The notes: generated by a model from the letters alone, not told the origin. DNA of 64,000 nucleotides from Burkholderia sp. FERM BP-3421 (GCF_028657905.1 NZ_CP117781.1:806001-870000); one strand, 5' to 3'. Shown: positions 8,571 through 17,636, counted from the first letter of the stretch. A program made the numbers and translations.

Positions 8571-10247
8571 ATGAGTATCGATTCGGTATCTTCCGGCGGC
8601 GGTTCGTATCCGCTGCAGCACGGCGCGCACAATTCTCACGGCGTGCCGCCCACCATCGACCCGGTGGCGTTGAGCCACGGCCGCGACCAGCCGTTCTTCG
8701 ATCCGGTCGCCTACGGCAACGGGCCCGACGATTCCGTGACCGACACCACCGAGGGCGAGGCGATCACGCATCACACGCTCGTGGTCGGCGGCCGCCGGAT
8801 CGCGTATACGGCGACCGCCGGCCATCTGGTCGCGGTCGACCCGAGCAGTTCGCAGCCCGAGGCGAAGCTGTTCTACGTCGCCTTCACGGAGGACGGCCAG
8901 ACGGAGGAGTCGCGCCCGGTCACGTTCTTCTACAACGGCGGCCCCGGCTCCTCGTCGGTGTTCGTCCTGCTCGGCTCGTTCGCGCCGCGCCGGATCCGCA
9001 CCTCGATGCCGGGCTTCACGCCGCCCGCGCCTTATCAGATGGAGGACAACCCGGACAGCCTGCTCGACAAGAGCGACCTGGTCTTCATCAATCCGGTCGG
9101 CACCGGCTATTCGGCCGCGATCGCGCCGCGCAAGAACCGCGACTTCTGGGGCGTGGACCAGGACGCGGATTCGATCAAGCAGTTCATCAAGCGCTACCTG
9201 ACGAAGAACAACCGCTGGAATTCGCCGAAATTCCTGTTCGGCGAGTCGTACGGCACGGCGCGCAGCTGCGTGCTCGCGTACCGGCTGCACGAGGACGGCG
9301 TCGACCTGAACGGCGTGACGCTGCAATCGTCGATCCTCGATTACAAGCAGGCGGGCAATCCGGCCGGCGCGCTGCCGACCGCGGCGGCCGACGCGTGGTA
9401 TCACAAGCGGCTCGGCGTGACGCCGACGCCCACCGACCTCGGCGCGTTCGCCGAGGAGGTCGCGCAGTTCGCGCGCGGCGATTACCTCGACGCGCTGCGC
9501 AAGTTCCCGCAGACCGACCCGGCCGTGGTCGCCAAGCTGTCCGAATACACGGGCATCGATACGACCACGCTGCTGTCATGGAGTCTCGACGTGGCCGGCT
9601 ACGACGCGCGCGGCAACTCGGTGTTCCTCACCACGCTGCTGCGCGCGCAGGGCCTGATGCTCGGCTCGTACGACGGCCGCGTGACGGGCATCGAGTCGGG
9701 CATCGCGGGCAGGATCGACCCGAACTCCGGCGGCAACGACCCGACGATGACGGCGGTGACGGGCGACTACACGGTGATGTGGAACAGTTACCTGAACGAA
9801 CAGCTCAAGTACACGACGAATTCCGCGTTCACCGATCTCAACGACCAGGCGTTCGCCAACTGGGATTTCCATCACACCGATCCGACGGGCGCGCAGCAGG
9901 GCATCGACGACAAGGGCAACGTGATTCTCTACACGGCGGGCGATCTCGCGGCCGTGATGGCGCTCAACGTCGACCTGAAGGTGCTGTCCGCGAACGGCTT
10001 CTACGATTTCGTGACGCCGTTCTACCAGACGGTGCTCGATCTGCAGCAGATGCCGCTCGAGGATCCGTCGGTGCGGGCGAACCTGTCGGCGCGCTTCTAT
10101 CCGTCGGGCCACATGGTGTACCTGGACGGCGGCTCGCGCACCGCGCTCAAGCACGATCTCGCGCAGATGTACGACTCGGCGGTGCACGACAGCGGGGCGG
10201 TGCTGCGGATCCGCGCGCTGCAGGCGAAGCGGCGCGACGCCGCGTGA
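8571..10247 (+). CDS. Serine carboxypeptidase, peptidase family S10
   Basis: This 558-aa protein has the S10 catalytic triad: S226 in FGESYGTARS, D479 in NGFYDFVTPF and H514 in SGHMVYLDGG, plus the oxyanion motif FFYNGGPGSSSVF at about residues 121-133. Such enzymes remove C-terminal residues from peptides, usually at acidic pH. An AGAAGGAG ribosome-binding site precedes the ATG. It follows the broken sedolisin by 65 bp in the same direction, so an endopeptidase/carboxypeptidase pair was probably made together. I see no classical signal peptide at the N-terminus, so the export route is unclear. Confidence 0.92.
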   Translation: MSIDSVSSGGGSYPLQHGAHNSHGVPPTIDPVALSHGRDQPFFDPVAYGNGPDDSVTDTTEGEAITHHTLVVGGRRIAYTATAGHLVAVDPSSSQPEAKLFYVAFTEDGQTEESRPVTFFYNGGPGSSSVFVLLGSFAPRRIRTSMPGFTPPAPYQMEDNPDSLLDKSDLVFINPVGTGYSAAIAPRKNRDFWGVDQDADSIKQFIKRYLTKNNRWNSPKFLFGESYGTARSCVLAYRLHEDGVDLNGVTLQSSILDYKQAGNPAGALPTAAADAWYHKRLGVTPTPTDLGAFAEEVAQFARGDYLDALRKFPQTDPAVVAKLSEYTGIDTTTLLSWSLDVAGYDARGNSVFLTTLLRAQGLMLGSYDGRVTGIESGIAGRIDPNSGGNDPTMTAVTGDYTVMWNSYLNEQLKYTTNSAFTDLNDQAFANWDFHHTDPTGAQQGIDDKGNVILYTAGDLAAVMALNVDLKVLSANGFYDFVTPFYQTVLDLQQMPLEDPSVRANLSARFYPSGHMVYLDGGSRTALKHDLAQMYDSAVHDSGAVLRIRALQAKRRDAA

Positions 10248-10293
10248 GCGTGCGCGGCGAGCCGAAGGGCCCACCGCGCGCGGGATACAAAAA

Positions 10294-10315
10294 GGCCGAC
10301 CGGGTGAGGTCGGCC
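10294..10315 (-). terminator. Intrinsic terminator of the leftward SRPBCC operon
   Basis: An 8-bp perfect stem (GGCCGACC / GGTCGGCC, 6-nt loop) is followed on the minus strand by five T residues. It lies downstream of the SRPBCC gene's stop. On the plus strand the tail is A-rich, so it works best for leftward transcription. Confidence 0.75.
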
Positions 10316-10475
10316 AAAAAGGTCCTGGCCTAATCCGAGGGCCAACGCCAGAACCCGAGAAGCGGTGGCGATGGCGCCCGGCACAGGCCGGGCGCGTCGC
10401 TCGATGGTCTCTTCGCTGCCAACCCGGTCGCGCTCGATGTTGAACTCGGCTGCGCGGGGGCAGGGGGGCGGCCGG

Positions 10476-10922
10476 TCAGCCGCGCAGTCGTTCCGCGATC
10501 GCGCGAAAGCCGGCCGCAAAGACGTTTTCGCTGACGCCCGAGGCCACTTCGCGCAGGTCCGCGCCTTCCGTCGTGAAATCCGCCCACCACAAGCCGAAGG
10601 TCTGCCCGGTCGCCGTGACGGGAATGAGCCGCACGCCGGCGACGTAGTTGCGCACCGGCAGCGAGGTATCGAAGATCGTGTACTCGAACTCGAATGCCGA
10701 CGGCTCGAACTTCGTCAGCCGCTCGCGCACGAATTGATGATCCGGCAGCACGAGATAGCGCTCGGCGCCTGTCGTGCGCCCGTCGCCGCCCGATTCGAGA
10801 CGGCTTTCCAGCACGCCCGGGTGAAACGTGGCCATGCCGTTGAAATCATCGAAGAACGACCAGACGCGCCCGAGCGGCGCGTCGAAAACCTGACTGGCGA
10901 ATGCGGTGTGCTTCTTCGTCAT
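10476..10922 (-). CDS. SRPBCC (START/Bet v1-fold) family protein
   Basis: This 148-aa polyketide-cyclase/dehydrase-like protein shows the fold's usual pattern: an N-terminal strand and helix (SQVFDAPLGRVWSFFDDFNGMATFHPGVLESRL), a middle strand set, and a long C-terminal helix (VSENVFAAGFRAIAERLRG). The family binds hydrophobic ligands or catalyses ring reactions; the ligand here is unknown. Its ATG overlaps the stop of the TIM-barrel gene (ATGA), so it is translationally coupled as the third gene of the UPF0261 operon. Confidence 0.85.
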   Translation of the reverse strand: MTKKHTAFASQVFDAPLGRVWSFFDDFNGMATFHPGVLESRLESGGDGRTTGAERYLVLPDHQFVRERLTKFEPSAFEFEYTIFDTSLPVRNYVAGVRLIPVTATGQTFGLWWADFTTEGADLREVASGVSENVFAAGFRAIAERLRG

Positions 10923-11812
10923 GCTTTCTCCTCGGTTGAGCGGAGGCGTTCGTGTGCCGCCGCGGATGGCGGGCGGTAACCCGTCCTGATAGCCTTGAAG
11001 CGTTGCGTGGTGTCGGTCAGCGCGGTTTCGGCGGGCAGCCGCTCCATTGAGCTGGCGCCGTAGAAACCGTGGCATTCGGGGCACTCGGCCAGCATATAGG
11101 CCGCGTCCTCCGGCGAGGCGATCGGGCCGCCGTGGCACAACACGATCACGTCGTCGCGCACGGAGCGCGCGGCGGCCGCCCAGCGCTTGACGAGCGGCAC
11201 GCAGTCGGCGAGCTGCAGCGCGGTGGTCGCGCCGATCCGGCCGCCCGTCGTCAGGCCGAGGTGCGCGACGATGATGTCGGCGCCCGCCTCGGTCATCGCG
11301 ATCGCGTCGGCCTCGCTGAATACGTACGGCGTCGTCAGCATGCCCTTGCGGTGCGCGAGGCGGATCATGTCCACCTCGAGCGCGTAGCCCATGCCGGTTT
11401 CCTCGAGATTCGCGCGGAAGTTGCCGTCGATCAGGCCGACCGTCGGGAAGTTCTGCACGCCGGCAAAACCGACCCGGCTCACGTCGTCGAGGAATGCGTC
11501 GAAGTTGCAGAACGGATCGGTGCCGTTGACGCCGGCGATCACCGGCGTCGACTTGACGACGGGCAGGACCTCGCGCGCCATCTCCATCACGATCTCGTTC
11601 GCGTTGCCGTAGGCGAGCAGGCCGGCGAGCGAGCCACGGCCGGCCATCCGGTAGCGGCCCGAGTTGTAGATGACGATCAGGTCGATCCCGCCCGCTTCCT
11701 CGCACTTGGCGGATAAACCCGTGCCCGCGCCGCCCCCGATGATGGGCTCGCCGCGCGCGATCATGGCGCGCAGCTGGTGAAGAATGGCGGAGCGGTTCGG
11801 CTTGGACATCAT
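10919..11812 (-). CDS. TIM-barrel enzyme family protein (phosphoenolpyruvate-hydrolase-like family)
   Basis: This protein of about 297 aa has the repeated barrel features GEPIIGGGAGTGLSAKCEEAGGIDLIVIYNSGRYRMAGRG near the start and GADIIVAHLGLTT and VLCHGGPIASPEDA further on, which mark the TIM-barrel family usually encoded beside UPF0261 proteins. In fungi the two domains occur fused. The biochemical reaction is not established. The ATG overlaps the UPF0261 stop by one base (TGATG); a second ATG follows directly, so the start is uncertain by one codon. Downstream it overlaps the SRPBCC gene. Confidence 0.82.
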   Translation of the reverse strand: MMSKPNRSAILHQLRAMIARGEPIIGGGAGTGLSAKCEEAGGIDLIVIYNSGRYRMAGRGSLAGLLAYGNANEIVMEMAREVLPVVKSTPVIAGVNGTDPFCNFDAFLDDVSRVGFAGVQNFPTVGLIDGNFRANLEETGMGYALEVDMIRLAHRKGMLTTPYVFSEADAIAMTEAGADIIVAHLGLTTGGRIGATTALQLADCVPLVKRWAAAARSVRDDVIVLCHGGPIASPEDAAYMLAECPECHGFYGASSMERLPAETALTDTTQRFKAIRTGYRPPSAAAHERLRSTEEKA

Positions 11813-13026
11813 CAATTCCGTGACAGGAGCGACAAGAACGTTTCGACTGCGGTGCGCGCGAACAGCGCGTCGTTGATATGCGCGGGCACGCGGATCAGGC
11901 GGCGGTCGGCGGTTTGCCTGACCGTGGCCTCGAGCGCGTCGAACAGTGCGCGATCGGCTTCGGGGTCCCAGAACGGCTGGCCGGGCGCGTCGAGCGCCGA
12001 TACGCCGCCTTCGGGAATCAGGAAGCGGACCGGGCCGCCGCAGGCGTTCAGCTTGTGGCCGATCCATGCGCCGATCCGGCGATTTTCGTCGGCCGTGGTG
12101 CGCATCAGCGTGACCTGCGGGTTGTGCGGGTACAGCAGGCGGTCTGCGTAGCGCGGTGGCAGCGTCGACAGATGGCCGAAATTGACCATGTCCAGCGCGC
12201 CGCAAGCGCCGACGTAGGGTACCTTGCTGCGCGCGATCGCGTCGAAGCGGTCCTCGCCGCAGGCGAGCACGCCGCCGCACAGCAGGTCGCAGACTTCGGT
12301 GGTGGTGAGGTCGAGCACGCCGTCGAGCAGGGCGCTGTCCGCGAGCTTTTCCATCGCGTGGCCGCCGTGGCCCGTCGCGTGGAACACGAGGCAGTCGAAG
12401 CGCGTGTCGAGCTGCGCCGTGACCGCCGTGATGCACGGCGTGGTCACGCCGAACATCGTCAGGCCGATCGCGGGCTTCAGGTCGGCCGGCAGCGGCTGCG
12501 CGTCGCGCACCGCGCCCGCGATCATGTGGGCGCCGTTGGCGAGCACCCGCAATGAAATTCGATTGAGACCGGCCAGATCGGTGACCGAGTACATGATGGC
12601 GATGTCGCTCGCGCCGATGTAGCGGGACACGTCGCCCGACGCCATCGTCGAGATCATCAGCTTCGGCACGCCGATCGGCAGCGCCTGCATGGCCGGCGTG
12701 ACCAGCGCGGTTCCACCCGAGCCGCCGATGCCGAGCAGCGCGGCCACGTCGTCGCGGCTCGCGATGTAGCGTTCGAACGCTACCGCCATCGCGGCGATCG
12801 CGCGGCCGCGGTCGCCGCACAGGACGGCACCCCTGCCGTCCGGATGGCAATCCGCGACTGTCTCCGCGTGGATGTCCGCTAGCCCGGACGGTTCGCCGCG
12901 CGTCGACAGGTCGACGACGACGGCCTCGAGGCCCAGACGGGCGAACCGGTCCTTCAGGTAGTGGGCTTCCGCGCTTTTTGTATCAACCGTGGCCGCAACG
13001 TAGATTCGTGTACGGTGAGGTAACAT
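11812..13026 (-). CDS. UPF0261 (Tm-1-like ATP-binding domain) family protein
   Basis: This 404-aa protein matches the UPF0261/Tm-1-like family: IYVAATVDTKSAEAHYLKDRF at the start, LLGIGGSGGTALVTPAMQALPIGVPKLMISTMASGDV (glycine-rich, about residues 95-130) and FHATGHGGHAMEKLAD later. The plant Tm-1 N-terminal domain is related and binds ATP; the bacterial function is unknown. ATG 13026 was chosen over an in-frame start 54 bp upstream because AAGGAGA precedes it at good spacing. It is the first gene of the three-gene operon and faces a TetR gene across a palindromic operator. Confidence 0.87.
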   Translation of the reverse strand: MLPHRTRIYVAATVDTKSAEAHYLKDRFARLGLEAVVVDLSTRGEPSGLADIHAETVADCHPDGRGAVLCGDRGRAIAAMAVAFERYIASRDDVAALLGIGGSGGTALVTPAMQALPIGVPKLMISTMASGDVSRYIGASDIAIMYSVTDLAGLNRISLRVLANGAHMIAGAVRDAQPLPADLKPAIGLTMFGVTTPCITAVTAQLDTRFDCLVFHATGHGGHAMEKLADSALLDGVLDLTTTEVCDLLCGGVLACGEDRFDAIARSKVPYVGACGALDMVNFGHLSTLPPRYADRLLYPHNPQVTLMRTTADENRRIGAWIGHKLNACGGPVRFLIPEGGVSALDAPGQPFWDPEADRALFDALEATVRQTADRRLIRVPAHINDALFARTAVETFLSLLSRN

Positions 13027-13092
13027 TTGGTCTCCTTCGCCAGTAACCCTGTCGAACGATGCGCTTCTTTGATGCGCCACACTCTAGCACAA

Positions 13093-13110
13093 ATGAGACT
13101 ATCGTCTCAT
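13093..13110. promoter_or_regulatory. Perfect 7-bp-arm palindrome, probable TetR operator
   Basis: ATGAGAC and GTCTCAT flank a 4-bp centre (TATC). It lies between the divergent TetR and UPF0261 genes, 16 bp upstream of the TetR ATG. This geometry would let one repressor control both directions. Confidence 0.72.
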
Positions 13111-13126
13111 CGAATCGACCGCATCC

Positions 13127-13759
13127 ATGTCAATTTCCGCAGATTCTTCCGAAACTTTGTCCGGCGTTCGGCTGCAGACGCGTGAGTTATTGCTCAATAC
13201 CGCACTGACGCTGCTGGAGCAAGGGTGGTTCCCTTCCATCACCGAATTGGCCGCCGCGGCGGGCGTGTCGCGCGCCACCGCGTACCGTTATTTCCCGTCG
13301 CAGGCGGCGCTCGTCAGCACGGTCGTCGATACGGTCCTCGGGCCGGTGCTGCAATGGCGGCCCACCGGGCAGTCGGTGCAGGCGCGCGTCGACGAACTGC
13401 TCGATTTTGCGTATCCGCGCATGCAGCAGCACGAGGGCGCACTGCGCGCGGCGCTGCAGGTGGCGCTCGCGCAATGGGCCAACGAACGCGCGCAGCGCGC
13501 GTCCGACGAACCCAAGTATCAGCGCGGCAACCGCCGGCGCCTGCTGACGCTCGCCGTCGAGCCGCTGAAGGACGAGGCCGTCGCGCCGGAAGCGGCCGCG
13601 CGGCTCGCGCAGGCGCTTTCGCTCGTCTACGGCACCGAGGCGATGGTCGTGCTCAAGGATATCTGGGGGCTCGACAACGCGGCGTTTCGCGAAGTCGTCG
13701 ACTGGATGAGCCGGGCGTTGATCAAGGCGACGCTCGACGAGGCGCAGCCGACGCCTTGA
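13127..13759 (+). CDS. TetR-family transcriptional regulator of the UPF0261 operon
   Basis: This 210-aa protein has an N-terminal TetR helix-turn-helix (LLEQGWFPSITELAAAAGVSRATAYRYFPSQAALV, about residues 27-61) and a divergent ligand domain. Its gene is divergent from the UPF0261/TIM-barrel/SRPBCC operon, with a perfect palindrome between them, so it is most likely the local repressor and its ligand a substrate or product of the operon. Confidence 0.9.
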   Translation: MSISADSSETLSGVRLQTRELLLNTALTLLEQGWFPSITELAAAAGVSRATAYRYFPSQAALVSTVVDTVLGPVLQWRPTGQSVQARVDELLDFAYPRMQQHEGALRAALQVALAQWANERAQRASDEPKYQRGNRRRLLTLAVEPLKDEAVAPEAAARLAQALSLVYGTEAMVVLKDIWGLDNAAFREVVDWMSRALIKATLDEAQPTP

Positions 13760-13826
13760 TGCGCGGGCGCGGATGGGCTGCGCCGCGCCGGCGGCGCGAT
13801 GCCGCGGCGCGGGGCGTCGTCGTGCG

Positions 13827-14447
13827 TCAGCGCAGCAGCTGGCGCACGCCCAGCGCGACGATCAGCGCGCCGCACAGCCTATCGGCCCAGGCCTTGCCGC
13901 GCCGATAGGCCGAGGCGATGCCCGCGTGCGACAGCGCAAGCGCGACGAATCCGTACCAGCCGGTCGCGACCATGCCGACCACGCCGAGCATGGCGGCGAA
14001 GGTCGGCACGCTGACGTGCGCGGGCGCGGCGGACGCGAACACCGCCGCGTAGAACGCCATCGACTTCGGATTGCCCAGGTTGGTCGCGAAGCCCTGCGCG
14101 AACGCGCGGCGGGCGTCGCCCGGCCCGCTCGCGGGCATGACGGGGGCGCGACCCGCGCGGGCCTGCGCAATCAGCCGGCCACCGAACCCAATCAGGTAGG
14201 CGGCGCCGGCGAGCTTGATGGCGAACGCGAGCCACGGAAACGCGGCGAACACGATGCCGATGCCGAGAATCGCGCAACTGGCCCAGAACAGGTTGACCAG
14301 CACGATGCCGCCGACCATCGCGAGCGCTTCGCGACGCGTCGCCGAGGCGGCCTTGTGCGCGACCGCGACGAAGTTGGGGCCGGGAATCACGACGCCGGCG
14401 ACATAGACGGACAGGACGGCCAGGATCGCGTGGGTGTCGACGTTCAT
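13827..14447 (-). CDS. LysE/RhtB-family exporter
   Basis: This 206-aa membrane protein has about six hydrophobic helices and the family motifs VVIPGPNFVAVAHKAASATRREALAMVGGI and FATNLGNPKSMAFYAAVFA. It is expected to export amino acids or derivatives. It is transcribed leftward and ends 67 bp from the convergent TetR gene. A small hypothetical gene ends 37 bp upstream of its start, so the two could be co-transcribed. No regulator is paired with it here. Confidence 0.88.
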   Translation of the reverse strand: MNVDTHAILAVLSVYVAGVVIPGPNFVAVAHKAASATRREALAMVGGIVLVNLFWASCAILGIGIVFAAFPWLAFAIKLAGAAYLIGFGGRLIAQARAGRAPVMPASGPGDARRAFAQGFATNLGNPKSMAFYAAVFASAAPAHVSVPTFAAMLGVVGMVATGWYGFVALALSHAGIASAYRRGKAWADRLCGALIVALGVRQLLR

Positions 14448-14484
14448 GGACGGGGGCTCACGATCGGATCGGGAAGGGCGCGCG

Positions 14485-14829
14485 TCATGCGTCGTGATAG
14501 CGCAGCCAGAAGATTTCGCGGCAGGCGTTGTCGAAACGCTGGCGCGGCGGCGCGATCGGCCGGCCGTCCGGATGGACGAGCACCTCGTAGTCGATCCAGC
14601 ATTCGGCGCACGCCGGCGCCGCCAGGTCGCGCGGCGCCTGCTCCTGCTCCTGTTCCTGCTCCACCGCGCGCCGGATCACCGCGCCGTCGTCGAACGTGTA
14701 GAGCGTCTCGACGCGGTGCATGTCGTAGCCGTCGTCGTGCCAGCGCGCCTGAGTCGTGTCGTGCCGCGTGATCGCGACGTCGCGAGCCCGGCCGTGAATG
14801 GCGCCGACATAACGGAACAGGGGATTCAT
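14485..14829 (-). CDS. Conserved hypothetical protein of 114 aa
   Basis: I do not recognise the family. The protein starts MNPLFRYVGAIHGRARDVAI and contains an EQEQEQEQ run near its middle, a pair of cysteines in PACAECWIDYEV, and a C-terminal REIFWLRYHDA. It is soluble, with no signal peptide. An ATG ten codons upstream is possible, but 14829 gives a more compact start. It lies immediately upstream of the LysE-type exporter gene on the same strand. Confidence 0.6.
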   Translation of the reverse strand: MNPLFRYVGAIHGRARDVAITRHDTTQARWHDDGYDMHRVETLYTFDDGAVIRRAVEQEQEQEQAPRDLAAPACAECWIDYEVLVHPDGRPIAPPRQRFDNACREIFWLRYHDA

Positions 14830-15017
14830 GATGCGAGGCTCGTGAAGGGAACGCGGCATGGTAGCGCGCGTTGAGCGCGCGCATCGCTAATTCCCTGGTG
14901 CGGGTGCGGTCGGGCGGCGCGCGTGGCGCGACGCGGCAGGGGAGCGATACCGGCGGCGATGTCGTTGCCCGGGCAACCATGCGGTCCCGATGCGGCGTGC
15001 TTCTTGGCGGGAATATG

Positions 15018-15043
15018 CCGACGGGCCGCGCGCGGCCCGTCGG
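15018..15043. terminator. GC-rich palindrome downstream of the GST gene
   Basis: A 26-bp perfect palindrome (arms CCGACGGGCCGCG / CGCGGCCCGTCGG) lies 25 bp past the stop of the leftward GST gene. It can form a strong hairpin but has no T-run, so a termination role is only likely. Confidence 0.4.
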
Positions 15044-15067
15044 CGGGCGCACGCGCGGCGCGTTCGT

Positions 15068-15712
15068 TTACGCCGGGTTCAGCCACTCCGTCAGGCCTTC
15101 GCGCGCATTCAGCTCGATGAAGGACGGCCGCGCGCGCATCTGCTCGATGTAGCGCGTGAGATGCGGCCACGTGGTCGCGGGGCGCGGCATGTTGCGGGTC
15201 CAGCGCAGCAGCATCACCGCGAGGAGATCGGCCGTGCTCAGGCGCTCGCCGATCAGATAGAGGCGGCCGTCGCCGAGCCGCGCGTCGAGCCGCGTCATGA
15301 TGTCTTCGATCTGCTGCTCCGAGAAGGCCCGCACCGCATCGGCGTGGGCCGGATCGCCGTCGGCTTCCGCGAAGAACCAGTTGCGCATCGCCGGCAGCAG
15401 CGCGTTCGCGAAGTAGATCATCTGCTCGTACCATGCCGCGCGTTCCGGCGTGCCCGGCGCAGGCGCGAGACCGCCTTCCGGATGGCGCTCGGCCAGCAGC
15501 ATCAGCAACGCGGCCGATTCGGCATGGGGCACGCCGTCGACCACGAGCGTCGGCACGCGGCCCGACGGATTCAGGCGCAGGTAGTCGGGGGAGCGCTGCG
15601 CGCCGGTCTCGATGTCGACGAGCTGCGTCTCGAACGGCACGCCCAGTTCGATCAACATCCAGTGGACAGCCATGCTCGCCGCACCCGGCGAGTAGTACAG
15701 GAGGTAACTCAT
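15068..15712 (-). CDS. Glutathione S-transferase family protein
   Basis: This 214-aa protein has an N-terminal thioredoxin-like domain (YLLYYSPGAASMAVHWMLIELGVPFE, then LNPSGRVPTLVVDG and the ESAALLMLLAE glutathione-binding turn) and a helical C-terminal domain ending ERLSTADLLAVMLLRW. It resembles beta-class or related bacterial GSTs that conjugate glutathione to electrophiles. A GGAG ribosome-binding site is present upstream of ATG 15712. It is probably transcribed on its own or with nadE, whose stop lies 120 bp upstream. Confidence 0.9.
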   Translation of the reverse strand: MSYLLYYSPGAASMAVHWMLIELGVPFETQLVDIETGAQRSPDYLRLNPSGRVPTLVVDGVPHAESAALLMLLAERHPEGGLAPAPGTPERAAWYEQMIYFANALLPAMRNWFFAEADGDPAHADAVRAFSEQQIEDIMTRLDARLGDGRLYLIGERLSTADLLAVMLLRWTRNMPRPATTWPHLTRYIEQMRARPSFIELNAREGLTEWLNPA

Positions 15713-15831
15713 GCTGCGGCTCCGTGAATTCGGATGGGAATGGGGTGAGGCGGAGCGGCGATGGTAGCAAGTTCCCGCGCCGTCGAGGGACGGTTCGTGC
15801 GGGGCGCGGTCGGGCGATGCGGGTGCGTTCC

Positions 15832-16686
15832 TCAGTCCTGGGCGCCCGGCCAGTCGAACGGCGTGTAAGGCAGCGCGCGCTTGTGATGCGTCGCGTCGTA
15901 GAAGCGCCGCACCGTCTCGTGGACGTGCGGCTCGACTGTCTTGCCTTCGAGGTAGTCGTCGATCTGGTCGTAGCCGATGCCGTAGGCATGCTCGTCCGGC
16001 AATTGCGGGCGCAACGCCTCCAGGTCGGCGGTCGGCACTTTCATCACGAGCGCCTCGTCGGCGCCGAGCGCCCGCGCGATCTCGCGCACCCGGCGCTTGT
16101 TGAGGCCGGCGAGCGGCAGCACGTCGGCGCCGCCGTCGCCGAACTTGGTGAAGAAGCCCATCAGCGATTCCGCCGCGTGATCGGTGCCGATCACGATGCC
16201 TTGCCGCGCGCCAGCCGCCGCGTACTGCGCGATCATCCGCTGCCGCGCCTTGATGTTGCCGTGCACGAAGTCCTGCTGCGCGTCGTCGCGAAAGCCCAGG
16301 TCGCCGGCCGAGAGCGCCGCGAGCATCGCGTCGGCGGCCGGCCGGATGTCGATCGTCAGCGTCTCGTCGGCGCGCACGAACGCCAGTGCGCGCTGCGCGT
16401 CGGCTTCGTCGCGCTGCACGCCATAGGGCAGGCGCATGGCGACGAAGCGCGCGTCGCAGCCCTGCGCGCGCAACTGCTCGACGGCCAGCTGCGCGAGGCG
16501 GCCGGCCGTCGACGAATCGACGCCGCCGCTGATGCCCAGCACATAGGTGCGCAGGCCGGTCGAGCGCAGGTAGTCGGCGAGGAAGGTCACCCGGCGCGCG
16601 GCTTCGCCGCGGGCGTCGAACTGCGCGGCGACGCGCAGCTCGGCGGCGATCGCGCGCTGGCGGGCGGCGGGGTCGGGATGGGACAT
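15832..16686 (-). CDS. nadE: Ammonia-dependent NAD+ synthetase
   Basis: The 284-aa protein has the ATP-pyrophosphatase P-loop SGGVDSS at residues 53-59, GTDHAAESLMGFFTKFGDGGADVLPLAGLNKR in the centre, and no glutaminase domain, matching the short NadE form that uses free ammonia. It makes NAD+ from nicotinic acid adenine dinucleotide in the last step of NAD biosynthesis. Length and motifs fit the E. coli-type enzyme. It is transcribed leftward between the EamA transporter gene (77 bp upstream) and the GST gene. Confidence 0.94.
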   Translation of the reverse strand: MSHPDPAARQRAIAAELRVAAQFDARGEAARRVTFLADYLRSTGLRTYVLGISGGVDSSTAGRLAQLAVEQLRAQGCDARFVAMRLPYGVQRDEADAQRALAFVRADETLTIDIRPAADAMLAALSAGDLGFRDDAQQDFVHGNIKARQRMIAQYAAAGARQGIVIGTDHAAESLMGFFTKFGDGGADVLPLAGLNKRRVREIARALGADEALVMKVPTADLEALRPQLPDEHAYGIGYDQIDDYLEGKTVEPHVHETVRRFYDATHHKRALPYTPFDWPGAQD

Positions 16687-16763
16687 GAGCGGGCTCCGGG
16701 ATGGTCGGGTTGCAGCGCGTCATCATAAGCGCAATCGCGCGCGGCCGTCGCGAGCCGCGGGGG

Positions 16764-17636
16764 TCACGCCTTGCGCGCGAGCAAAACCCCCGCCAGCGCG
16801 AGCGCGAAGCCGCCGAGCTGCACCGGCGCGAGCGTTTCGCCGAACAGCAGGTAACCCTGCAGGGCGGCCAGCGGCGGCGCGAGGAACAGCAGCGAGGTCG
16901 CGCGCGCCGCGTTGCCGCGCCGCAGCATCCACATCAGCAGCGTGACGGCGAGCCCCGACAGCATCACGATGCCCCAACCGAGCGAGAGCCACAGCCCGGG
17001 CGCGTTGTCCCAGCGGGTCTCGCCGAGCAGCAGCGCGAACGCGGCCGCGACGAGCGCCGCGCCGGCATTCTGCACGGCGACCGCGCTGCGCAGATCGGTC
17101 TGCGCGAGCGAGCTTTTCTGGTAGAGAGAGCCGGCCGTGATCGACGCGACCGCGAGCACGGCCACCGCGACCACCAGCGCCGCGGAGACGGCGCCCGGCG
17201 CGGCGGCGCCCGGCGCGGCGAGTCGCGGGGCGAGCACCAGCGCCACGCCGGCGAGGCCGAGCGCCATGCCGAACCAGCCGCGCGCGGGCAGCTTCTCGCC
17301 GAAGCAGGGCACCGCCAGCACCGCGGTCGCGAGCGGCTGCAGCGCGCCCAGCAGCGCCATCACGCCCGCGTTGAGGCCTTGCGCGACGGCCCAGTAGCTC
17401 GCGCCGAGATACACCCCTTGCAGCAGCGCGCCCGCGAGCAGGTGGCGGCCCCACTCGCGGCCGGCCGGCCAGCGTGCGCGCGCGGCGAGCGCGACGCCGG
17501 CGTACAGCAGCGCGGTGCCGGCGAAACGGGCGAGCAGGTAGAGATTCGGATCGGCGTGGGGCTTGATGGCGCGAGCGACGATGAAGCCGGTCGACCAGAG
17601 CGCGACGAAGGTCGCGGCGAACACGGAAGCGAGCAT
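16764..17636 (-). CDS. EamA/DMT-superfamily transporter
   Basis: This 290-aa membrane protein has about ten transmembrane helices in two EamA repeats. The first begins MLASVFAATFVALWSTGFIVARAI and contains GVYLGASYWAVAQGLNAGVMALLGALQPL; the second ends FGETLAPVQLGGFALALAGVLLA. Members export metabolites or drugs, and substrate cannot be inferred. ATG 17636 puts the first helix at the N-terminus; a longer upstream reading frame is arginine-rich and unlikely. Confidence 0.88.
   Translation of the reverse strand: MLASVFAATFVALWSTGFIVARAIKPHADPNLYLLARFAGTALLYAGVALAARARWPAGREWGRHLLAGALLQGVYLGASYWAVAQGLNAGVMALLGALQPLATAVLAVPCFGEKLPARGWFGMALGLAGVALVLAPRLAAPGAAAPGAVSAALVVAVAVLAVASITAGSLYQKSSLAQTDLRSAVAVQNAGAALVAAAFALLLGETRWDNAPGLWLSLGWGIVMLSGLAVTLLMWMLRRGNAARATSLLFLAPPLAALQGYLLFGETLAPVQLGGFALALAGVLLARKA

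Noticed and set aside
14635..14670. The EQEQEQEQ repeat in the 114-aa protein as a functional repeat expansion
   Set aside because: Only a short 6-bp repeat in a hypothetical protein; no comparison available to show length variation.
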